Source of the DNA: Lachnospira sp.
GTDB taxonomy: Bacteria; Bacillota; Clostridia; Lachnospirales; Lachnospiraceae
DNA: 7,781 nt
Assembly: GCA_017626275.1 (NCBI GenBank)
Contig: JAGAJD010000211.1
Coordinates: 1 to 7,781 of the forward strand
Direction: 5' to 3'
Of this stretch, positions 1-5,909 are shown in pieces. The position numbers were made by a program, and so were the translations under genes. Under the pieces are notes generated by a model that was not told the origin of the DNA, ran no database searches, and worked only from the letters and a program-made list of their open reading frames with translations. Position 1 is the first letter of the stretch; each line of letters opens with the position of its first letter.

Positions 1-159
1 CCTGATATTTTCCTTTTCATTGCTAAAACTGCATATTTTGCTAAGCCTATTGTTATCTTCCAATTCCCCATAAAAAAATACTGCTGCCGTATTTTCCTGC
101 TCCCAAAATTGTGCTTCATCTATATATGACAATTCGTTTTCTTCTATTTTAAAATACAT
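1..159 (-). CDS. 5' end of an unrecognised gene (partial, runs off the left edge)
   Basis: An open frame of 53 codons with no stop starts at ATG 159-157 and runs out of the window at base 1, so the C-terminal part is missing. The start is well supported: AGAAGGAG lies at 176-169 on the minus strand, 9 nt before the ATG. The visible N-terminus begins MYFKIEENEL and is strongly acidic, with many Glu and Asn and no signal peptide or membrane segment. That suggests the start of a cytosolic protein or domain. I do not recognise the family. It is transcribed divergently from the MATE gene, with 181 bp between the two starts. That it is a real gene is fairly sure; its function is unknown. Confidence 0.7.
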   Translation of the reverse strand, partial: MYFKIEENELSYIDEAQFWEQENTAAVFFYGELEDNNRLSKICSFSNEKENIR

Positions 160-168
160 TTTCACGCA

Positions 169-176
169 CTCCTTCT
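169..176 (-). promoter_or_regulatory. Ribosome binding site of the leftmost partial gene
   Basis: On the minus strand the sequence AGAAGGAG lies 9 nt before ATG 159. It is the main evidence that the short open frame at the left edge is a genuine gene start. Confidence 0.7.
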
Positions 177-260
177 GATCCGCTTATCCTATTATTAACC
201 TCTTATCCTTAATCTAATCAGTTTTACCGCTTTCTTAAAGCTTTTATAGATGCTGACAAC

Positions 261-287
261 TTGACATAATTTTTTATTTGGTATAAG
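261..287 (+). promoter_or_regulatory. Candidate sigma70-type promoter for the MATE gene
   Basis: A perfect -35 hexamer TTGACA lies at 261-266. The best -10-like hexamer is TATAAG at 282-287, which gives a short 15-bp spacer. Moving to TAAGGT at 284-289 restores 17 bp but with a poor -10 match. The T-rich spacer and the position about 50-80 bp before the GTG start fit a promoter. Short direct TGACA repeats at 254-258 and 262-266 overlap the -35 and could belong to an operator. The unusual spacing lowers confidence; it could also mean that an activator is needed. Confidence 0.4.
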
Positions 288-311
288 GTATTTAGGTTGG
301 TTTTCTTAAGT

Positions 312-325
312 GCCGCTAAAGCGGC
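312..325 (+). promoter_or_regulatory. Small GC-rich hairpin just upstream of the MATE ribosome binding site
   Basis: GCCGC (312-316) and GCGGC (321-325) are perfect inverted copies around a TAAA loop. They make a compact 5-bp GC stem, extendable by a T-G wobble at 311/326, in otherwise A+T-rich DNA. The stem ends 5 nt before GGAGG at 331-335. There is no T-run after it, so it is not an intrinsic terminator. It may stabilise the 5' end of the mRNA or affect translation start. Confidence 0.4.
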
Positions 326-330
326 GGAAT

Positions 331-335
331 GGAGG
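331..335 (+). promoter_or_regulatory. Ribosome binding site that sets the MATE start at GTG 341
   Basis: GGAGG at 331-335 is followed by a 5-nt spacer (ATAAG) and GTG at 341. The upstream in-frame ATG at 329 overlaps this Shine-Dalgarno sequence and has only hairpin sequence before it, so GTG 341 is preferred. Confidence 0.7.
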
Positions 336-340
336 ATAAG

Positions 341-1690
341 GTGAATCAAAATAAAGATTTATTTGAAAATGCGTCAGTTCCCAAGGCTGTCGCTACAATG
401 GCAATACCTACAATTATTACAATGCTTGTAGTTGTCATTTACAATATGGCAGATACATTTTTTATAGGACAGACACATGATGCCATGAAGGTAGCTGCCG
501 TTTCTTTGACAACTCCCGTCTTTATGGTGCTTATGGCTCTGGGCAATCTGTTTGGAATAGGCGGAAGCTCTGCAATCTCACGAGCTTTGGGCGAACAGAA
601 TTTACAAAGGGCAAAACAGATTTCAGCTTTCTGCTGCTATGCCTCTGTTGGTCTTGGAATAGTAATGACAATAGTTTTCATTGTGGGAATGGATTTTATT
701 CTTTCAATGATAGGTGCAAGTGCAAATACAGTTGAATATGCCCGCGAATATCTTTTATACATTGCGTTTGGCGCTCCGTTTATTATATTCGGTACTGCAT
801 TCGGAAATATTCTGCGTGGCGAAGGCTCCGCAAAGGATTCCATGATTGGAAACATGATTGGTACGGTAACAAATATCATATTAGACCCTGTTATGATTCT
901 CGTTCTTAAATGGGGTGTTGCAGGAGCCGCTATCGCAACAGGAATAGGAAATCTTGCAGCATGTGTATTTTACGTGGCTCATTTTCTTCGCGGCAAATCA
1001 ATGCTTTCAATCAGTCTGCGTGACTTTAATGCAGGAGACAGAATTGCCACGAGTGTTCTTGCTATCGGAATACCGGCTTCCTTAAACAATATTTTAATGA
1101 GCTGTGCAAATATCGTATTAAATAATGTACTCGCAGGCTACGGCGATACGCCTGTCGCAGCTATGGGTGTTGCTTTAAAGGCAAACATGATGGTTGTTCT
1201 GCTCCAGATTGGTCTGTGTACGGGAATACAGCCGCTAATCGGATATAATTACGGTGCAGGAAATCTTAAGAAATTAAAGAAAATATACCGTTTTACTGCT
1301 TTATGTGCAGTTATTATGGGTACTATACTTACGATAATTATGGTTATTGCAAGAGAACCTATTATACATGCATTTATCAATGACTCTGACGTTATTGCAA
1401 GCGGTATTCAGATGATGATTGCACTTCAGCTTTCCGGTCCTGTAATCGGTATCCTGTTCCTGTGTATAAATACATTACAGGGAATGGGAAAAGCACTCCC
1501 GTCATTGATTCTTACTGTCTGCCGTCAGGGACTGCTGTTTATACCGTTAGTATTGATTTTAAATATGCTCGGCGGCTTAGACGGCGTAATCTATGCACAG
1601 CCGACTGCCGACTTTGCTTCAATACTGCTCGCAGTAATTATCTGCCTGATTGTATTTAAGCAGGTGGACAAACGTTTCAAAAAAATATGA
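341..1690 (+). CDS. MATE family multidrug/cation efflux transporter, MepA-like
   Basis: This integral membrane antiporter of the MATE family is expected to export cationic drugs or metabolites in exchange for Na+ or H+ across the cytoplasmic membrane. From GTG 341 it is 449 residues, the usual size for the family, and hydrophobic throughout with a pattern fitting 12 membrane helices in two homologous halves. Recognisable signatures are IYNMADTFFIG in helix 1 (about residues 33-43), LRGEG (about 158-162) followed by a conserved Asp-Pro (182-183), and PLIGYNYGAGN (about 298-308) in the second half. The N-terminus (MNQNKDLFENASVPKAV) fits MepA-type members. It stands alone on the plus strand, with its own candidate promoter and a terminator after it, so it is probably monocistronic. 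The family is sure; the substrate is not known. Confidence 0.93.
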   Translation: MNQNKDLFENASVPKAVATMAIPTIITMLVVVIYNMADTFFIGQTHDAMKVAAVSLTTPVFMVLMALGNLFGIGGSSAISRALGEQNLQRAKQISAFCCYASVGLGIVMTIVFIVGMDFILSMIGASANTVEYAREYLLYIAFGAPFIIFGTAFGNILRGEGSAKDSMIGNMIGTVTNIILDPVMILVLKWGVAGAAIATGIGNLAACVFYVAHFLRGKSMLSISLRDFNAGDRIATSVLAIGIPASLNNILMSCANIVLNNVLAGYGDTPVAAMGVALKANMMVVLLQIGLCTGIQPLIGYNYGAGNLKKLKKIYRFTALCAVIMGTILTIIMVIAREPIIHAFINDSDVIASGIQMMIALQLSGPVIGILFLCINTLQGMGKALPSLILTVCRQGLLFIPLVLILNMLGGLDGVIYAQPTADFASILLAVIICLIVFKQVDKRFKKI

Positions 1691-1697
1691 TAATCGA

Positions 1698-1735
1698 AAA
1701 AAGGAACAGGTAAATCAATTTTCCTGTTCCTTTTT
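1698..1735. terminator. Bidirectional intrinsic terminator between convergent genes
   Basis: AAAAAGGAACAGG (1698-1710) and CCTGTTCCTTTTT (1723-1735) form a perfect 13-bp stem around a 12-nt loop. On the plus strand the stem ends in a T-run just after the MATE stop at 1690. Read on the minus strand it also ends in a run of six T, 45-80 bp after the PPK2 stop at 1780. It can therefore stop transcription from both sides. The remaining stretch, 1736-1779, shows nothing else. Confidence 0.9.
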
Positions 1736-1779
1736 ATAACTACATAAATTCATATCAAATCTTCTCTCAGAAACACAGC

Positions 1780-3246
1780 TTAAAGCTTCTTTTCAATCTC
1801 TTCAATTACAGTCTTTAATGCCTTAATTCTTGCATACTTTTTGTCATTAGACTCAAGCACATGCCACTCTGCATATGAAGTATTGGTCTTTTGAAGCATT
1901 TCATTTACCGCCTGCTCATACAAATCCCACTTTTCCCTGTTGCGCCAGTCTTCGTCCGTAATCTTCCACTGCTTTTCAGGTGTATTCTGACGCTCGGTAA
2001 AACGTTCAAGCTGAGTATCCTTATCTATCTGCACCCAGAACTTGATAATCACAGCTCCCCAGTCTGCAAGCTCTTTTTCAAATTCATTAATCTCAACATA
2101 CGCTCTCTGCCAGTCATTTTCACTGCAAAAGCCCTCCAGACGCTCTACCATAACGCGTCCGTACCATGTCCTGTCAAAAATCGCCACATGACCTGTTTTC
2201 GGAAGACGATTCCAGAAACGCCACAGATAATGGCGTGCTTTCTCATGAGGTTCCGGGCTTGCTATCGGGTGGACTTCATAGCCTCTCGGATCGAGTGCTT
2301 CTGTAATCCGCTTTATATTGCCGCCCTTTCCTGCTGCGTCCCACCCTTCATATGCTATAATAACAGGTATCTTTTTCCTATATATCTCATTATGCAGTTC
2401 ATTTAACCTGCTCTGATAATGCTCAAGAAGCTGTTCATATTCATCATCAGCTATTGTCTTATCCAATGAAATATCTGAAAGCTTCGGTATCTGTTTTAAC
2501 GGAAATGCATTCTGCAGGAGCGGCACTGCCAATGAACTGTTCATAAGTGCTGTGTCAATTCCCTGCACCAGTGTCTCCAAAATCTGAAGCTGCGCCCATT
2601 TTCTGTCTTTAGCGTCAATAAGATACCATGGTGCAGACGACTGATTGGTATCACATAAGTACTGTTCATATACGTCAAGGCACTTTTTATAATGCTTATT
2701 CTGCCACAAGTCATAATCACTTACACGCCATTTTGTATTTTTATCTGACAGAAGCTTTTCAAGGCGCTTTTTCTGCTCTTTCTCATCAATATGGAAAAAG
2801 AACTTTAACACTAGATATCCGTTATCAGTAAGCTGTCTCTCAAACCTTTTAATACTGTCAATTTTCTTTTTATATTCTTTATCGGACATGTCATTTTTCA
2901 GTCTTTCCTTTGTCACATCTGTAAGCCAGCCACTGTCCATGAATACAAATTTACCTGCTTCCGGTATCTGAATAAAATGCCTGTAAAGAAACGGTTTTCT
3001 CTTATCCTCCTGTGTAGGCGCGTCCATTACTGCTACCTTAAAGAATCTTGGGTCAATATTTTTTATGATTTTTCCCAATATGCTTCCTTTTCCTGCCGCT
3101 CCCCAGCCTTCCAAAAGCACTAACACCGGAAGCTGCTTCTGCTTAATAATAATCTGCTGTTTTTCAAGACGCTCCCTTGCTTTCTTTAAACGACTTTCAA
3201 GCTCTTCCTCCTGCGGTTTCTCCATTCTGCCCCAATCCTTTAACAT
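1780..3246 (-). CDS. pap: Polyphosphate:AMP phosphotransferase (two-domain, class II PPK2)
   Basis: This cytosolic kinase is expected to make ADP from AMP using inorganic polyphosphate as phosphate donor. It is 488 residues from ATG 3246 and holds two PPK2 domains in tandem, about residues 15-235 and 270-488, the layout and length of known PAP enzymes. The C-terminal domain has the full active-site set: Walker A GWDAAGKGG (about 301-309), the DPRGYEV and PEPHEKARHYLWRFW stretches, and Walker B/lid FDRTWYGRV (about 357-365). The N-terminal domain is degenerate: its P-loop reads GWGAAGKGS (Asp lost) and the Walker B region reads FMDSGWLTD in place of FDRxWY. That agrees with the known pattern in which the C-terminal half is catalytic. 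ATG 3258 overlaps the Shine-Dalgarno sequence and is rejected as start. It is the last gene of the minus-strand train, before a strong terminator. Confidence 0.93.
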   Translation of the reverse strand: MLKDWGRMEKPQEEELESRLKKARERLEKQQIIIKQKQLPVLVLLEGWGAAGKGSILGKIIKNIDPRFFKVAVMDAPTQEDKRKPFLYRHFIQIPEAGKFVFMDSGWLTDVTKERLKNDMSDKEYKKKIDSIKRFERQLTDNGYLVLKFFFHIDEKEQKKRLEKLLSDKNTKWRVSDYDLWQNKHYKKCLDVYEQYLCDTNQSSAPWYLIDAKDRKWAQLQILETLVQGIDTALMNSSLAVPLLQNAFPLKQIPKLSDISLDKTIADDEYEQLLEHYQSRLNELHNEIYRKKIPVIIAYEGWDAAGKGGNIKRITEALDPRGYEVHPIASPEPHEKARHYLWRFWNRLPKTGHVAIFDRTWYGRVMVERLEGFCSENDWQRAYVEINEFEKELADWGAVIIKFWVQIDKDTQLERFTERQNTPEKQWKITDEDWRNREKWDLYEQAVNEMLQKTNTSYAEWHVLESNDKKYARIKALKTVIEEIEKKL

Positions 3247-3251
3247 AAAAA

Positions 3252-3256
3252 CCTCC
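3252..3256 (-). promoter_or_regulatory. Ribosome binding site that sets the PPK2 start at ATG 3246
   Basis: On the minus strand GGAGG (3256-3252) is followed by TTTTT and ATG 3246, an ideal arrangement. The longer frame beginning at ATG 3258 shares a base with this site and has no Shine-Dalgarno of its own, so the product starts MLKDWGRMEK. Confidence 0.75.
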
Positions 3257-3294
3257 ATTTCTGTGCCCGGTCTGTTTACGTTACCAACATCAAT

Positions 3295-4019
3295 TTACTT
3301 TTTCTTTCGTATTCTGTGAAGCTGCGGCTTTAATGTAACCTCGGATATTACAATTCCGTTTCTCTGACTTAATATATACTCAACCGCCTCTGCAACGTCC
3401 TGTGGCAAAAGATAAGATTCCTCCTCTTCTCCCTCGCAGAAATCTGCATTGCGGTATAAATTCGTTTTTGCCATATCCGGCTGTATCGTTACAACCTTAA
3501 GTCCATACTTCCTTGCCTCATCAAAGAGACTTGAACAAAAGCTTGAAAGACCTGCCTTTGTCGCCCCATACGCACAGCCGTGTGGATTGGACTTTTCTGC
3601 TGTAACGGACGATATATTAATAATCGTTCCTGAATTTTTTTTAAGAGTTCTTAACAACTGCTGTGTCAAAATCATCGGAACTTCAAGGTTGGTACGCACC
3701 ATCTGCTGAATCTTTGAGGGACTCAATTCCTCATGCAATCCGTAATATCCCACTCCTGCATTGTTTACGAGAAGTTCTATGCCGCACTCCCGGCTTATTT
3801 GTTTAACTGTACTGCATAATTTATTTGTATTCAGCACATCACATACTATTTTGTGAAAATGTTCACCCATTTCTCTGATGCTTTATGCACTTCCTCTTTT
3901 TCAAAATTTCTTCCGATTCCGTATACCTCATAGCCAAGCCGGCACAGACTTTGGCTCACCGCAAGCCCAATCCCTGATGAAGCTCCCGTTACGACAGCTC
4001 CTTTTATATTTTCACACAT
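3295..4019 (-). pseudogene. Short-chain dehydrogenase/reductase (SDR), interrupted by a one-base frameshift
   Basis: Two overlapping frames make up one classical NAD(P)-dependent oxidoreductase. The first part, ATG 4019 to TAG 3848-3846 (57 codons), carries the cofactor-binding TGASSGIG at residues 11-18. The second part, open from 3882 and ending at TAA 3297-3295, carries the rest: β3 Asp in IVCDV, NNAG, ISS and the catalytic YGATK, then the PDMAKTN loop. Putting back one base, for example A in the AAA run at 3872-3870, joins them into a 241-residue protein (SEKMGEHFHK across the joint). In that product N86, S138, Y151 and K155 are in place and the length is normal. The lesion lies within 3846-3885. 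The ATG at 3870 would give only a 191-residue product without the Rossmann Gly-rich loop, so it should not be active. All other residues look under selection, so the shift is recent or a sequencing error. It begins 13 bp after the radical SAM stop with only a weak GGTG site. The substrate is unknown. Confidence 0.85.
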
Positions 4020-4032
4020 TTACTGCACCATT

Positions 4033-5052
4033 CTACTCTTTCCACAAAAATATCTTTTCGGCAGGTATTGCCCTTGACAGTTCTCCCACCAAAAAATGTT
4101 CCATTTCCTGCATAATCCGTTTAGGATACTGGTACACGCCCTTTTCATTTTCATAAGGAAACTGAACTACCGCCGAATACGGCTCACTTCGTCTCATGTT
4201 TTTAAGATAATCCTGAGATATCCTAAAACTTCCCACGCTTACATCAATAACACGCTGCATGTCAATGCTTTCAAATACTTCTTTTAACATGTCTGAATAC
4301 TGCTTTCTCCAGTCCTTACAGTATATCATCGGGTCAAATGCAAGACGTACCTGAAAGCCTTTGTCGATTGCAAGCTTTATACACGAAAGCCTTGCCTTAA
4401 GTGTCGGTGTTTTATGCTCATATGCATCAATCACATACTGCGGCGAAAGTGTAAAGGCAGTAATCATACCGCTTGACGGCTCATGCTCCTCAAAAAACCT
4501 TTTATTTGCACTTTTTGTACGCACCTCTATCTTCAGATTATCATGCTTTTTTACAAATTCCGCCCACTCTGCCGTATATCCGAATATATTTTCCACTGCC
4601 AGCAAATCTGTATCGTAAGATACACATATATACAATTCATGCTCTTTTAAACGGTTTTCCACCTCTGTAAAAGTATCCTCCAAATTTACAAAAGCTACCA
4701 TATTTCCTGACGGATACATTCCTTTTAAATAGCAGTATTCGCAATTATACACACAGTTCATCATACACGATGTATAATAAAACCACGAATTTCCAAAACT
4801 CTGACATACAGGAGCTCCCTCGTACAGAAAATTATCTTCTTTTTGTGCAATAATTAAATTCTGTGAATTGTGCTGTAAAAGATACTGCTGCCCCCTCCTG
4901 CAAAACACATCTTTGTAATGTATTATCTCTATCACGACGGCATTGGGAAAGTGCCTGAGAATTTCCTGTGTTCGAGGGTGGTCAAGCACATCTTTCTCCA
5001 CATAAATATGCGAAAATAGCGGATTATAATAATCGTTGTTTAAGCTCTTCAA
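4033..5052 (-). CDS. Spore photoproduct lyase-family radical SAM protein
   Basis: This radical SAM enzyme resembles SplB, which repairs the thymine dimer called spore photoproduct. From TTG 5052 it has 339 residues, the usual SPL length. The cluster motif C100-VYN-C104-EY-C107-Y binds the [4Fe-4S] centre, and both Tyr of the CxYCY stretch known in SplB are present. N-terminal (FSHIYVE, DHPRTQEIL) and mid-protein (FVNLEDTF, RLAFDPMIY, TLSPQYVIDAYE) stretches fit the family. The donor-Cys region reads ICVSYDTDLLAVE. Aligned by hand on Bacillus ASCTSDIVGID, it has Tyr146 where the catalytic Cys sits and a Cys three residues earlier (C143), so the true reaction may differ. No ATG or GTG fits well. 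TTG 5052 has AAGGG about 10 nt upstream and gives a 29-bp overlap with the nucleosidase gene. The longer frame from ATG 5148 reads through that gene and gives an odd basic N-terminus, so it is rejected. The start is uncertain, the family is not. Confidence 0.88.
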   Translation of the reverse strand: MKSLNNDYYNPLFSHIYVEKDVLDHPRTQEILRHFPNAVVIEIIHYKDVFCRRGQQYLLQHNSQNLIIAQKEDNFLYEGAPVCQSFGNSWFYYTSCMMNCVYNCEYCYLKGMYPSGNMVAFVNLEDTFTEVENRLKEHELYICVSYDTDLLAVENIFGYTAEWAEFVKKHDNLKIEVRTKSANKRFFEEHEPSSGMITAFTLSPQYVIDAYEHKTPTLKARLSCIKLAIDKGFQVRLAFDPMIYCKDWRKQYSDMLKEVFESIDMQRVIDVSVGSFRISQDYLKNMRRSEPYSAVVQFPYENEKGVYQYPKRIMQEMEHFLVGELSRAIPAEKIFLWKE

Positions 5053-5884
5053 GACACTTCTTCCCTTCTCTCTTATCTCTGCATGGAAGCTTCTCCTCCC
5101 TATACATTTCTTCCACCGCCTTATGATAATCCATATCTGCAAGCACACAGTATTTTAAATGCTGCATAAGAGATTGTTCCATAACCTTAGAGCAATGCAT
5201 ATCCTCACACAGCTTATAAAACAATTTCATGGTGTTTTCATCTAATGCCCCACCTAGCTCACTTTCCTTTTGTACCTGTCGTAACCTCGCAATATATGAA
5301 GCTATCTCCTCTAAATGTTTATCTGTAAGCTGTGATACTTTTTCCTTAGTTACGGACGATGTATCTCCATAGTCTGATACTACCTTTAAAAAGCTCATCT
5401 GATGTGGTGCGAAAAAATATGCCCCCGCCTGATATACCGCTGACGCCTCCATATCATAAAGCACAATATTTTTACCACGCACCTCAGACATTAACGTTTC
5501 TGCTACGTTCTCTCCCGTGATAATTTCTGCTTCCCTGAAATCATGCTTATATATAATATCAGGATAGAAAACTCTGCATGTACTTTCCTCCACAAGCTCA
5601 TTGCATAGAAATATTTCTCCTAAGCATATATTTTTTTCCCCGGACTTGCCCGCACATATTCCGTAATTTATTAAGAAATCATTCTTTCCCGCGCCGAATA
5701 CAGTACACACATTCGTAACTGCAACTGCTGCCGCTATATTTCCCGTTCCTGTAACCGTAAGGCAGAGCCCCTCTTCCTCATTTGTAAACACCTGAAATTT
5801 CGTAATTCCCGTAGCTTTTGTTAAATGATAGCAGCTAATTAAACTCTGTGCCTCACAATACAGTGCAGTAAAAATATAAATCAT
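5024..5884 (-). CDS. MTA/SAH nucleosidase-like protein (PNP/UDP phosphorylase fold) with C-terminal extension
   Basis: This cytosolic enzyme probably cleaves the N-glycosidic bond of an adenine nucleoside such as methylthioadenosine, S-adenosylhomocysteine or 5'-deoxyadenosine. It is 286 residues from ATG 5884. Residues 1-200 form the PNP_UDP_1 domain: the TALYCE stretch with E11 matching E. coli MTAN E12, GTGN at 46-49, NYGICAG at 74-80, YDMEAS at 143-148 (E146 matching E174), and VVSDYGD at 168-174 (D171 matching D197). All three catalytic acids are kept. The region from about 205 to the end is extra compared with the roughly 230-residue MTAN. It is charged and helical with five Cys in the last 65 residues, role unknown. 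The start has GGAG six nt upstream; ATG 5887 and TTG 5899 are alternatives but sit too close to or before the ribosome binding site. It follows the chemoreceptor by 25 bp and overlaps the radical SAM gene. The family is secure; the exact substrate is not, and futalosine hydrolase-type activity is another possibility. Confidence 0.85.
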   Translation of the reverse strand: MIYIFTALYCEAQSLISCYHLTKATGITKFQVFTNEEEGLCLTVTGTGNIAAAVAVTNVCTVFGAGKNDFLINYGICAGKSGEKNICLGEIFLCNELVEESTCRVFYPDIIYKHDFREAEIITGENVAETLMSEVRGKNIVLYDMEASAVYQAGAYFFAPHQMSFLKVVSDYGDTSSVTKEKVSQLTDKHLEEIASYIARLRQVQKESELGGALDENTMKLFYKLCEDMHCSKVMEQSLMQHLKYCVLADMDYHKAVEEMYREEKLPCRDKREGKKCLEELKQRLL

Positions 5885-5890
5885 CATATT

Positions 5891-5894
5891 CTCC
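5891..5894 (-). promoter_or_regulatory. Ribosome binding site of the nucleosidase-like gene
   Basis: On the minus strand GGAG (5894-5891) precedes ATG 5884 by 6 nt and ATG 5887 by only 3 nt, so the second of the two adjacent ATG codons is favoured. The TTG at 5899 lies upstream of this site and is unlikely to be used. Confidence 0.55.
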
Positions 5895-5909
5895 GTCAAA
5901 ACATATCAT

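Noticed and set aside
637..879. Minus-strand open frame inside the MATE gene
   Set aside because: It is a shadow frame of a highly hydrophobic coding region, with no ribosome binding site and no recognisable domain.
1891..2406. A 171-codon plus-strand open frame antisense to PPK2
   Set aside because: It lies wholly within the well-supported PPK2 coding region, has no family resemblance, and is a shadow of that gene's codon pattern.
3295..3870. SDR called as an intact 191-residue protein from ATG 3870
   Set aside because: It lacks the Rossmann TGASSGIG loop, which lies directly upstream in another frame. The ATG has no Shine-Dalgarno sequence and is more likely an internal Met at the frameshift joint.
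3860..3880. Programmed -1 ribosomal frameshift joining the two SDR halves
   Set aside because: The correct slip direction is -1, but the local codons GAG AAA TGG do not form an X-XXY-YYZ slippery heptamer and no clear downstream pseudoknot was seen. Mutation or sequencing error is simpler.
4033..5148. Longest radical SAM frame starting at ATG 5148
   Set aside because: It would overlap the nucleosidase gene by 125 bp, add a 32-residue N-terminus that reads nucleosidase codons out of frame and does not look like the family, and has no convincing ribosome binding site.
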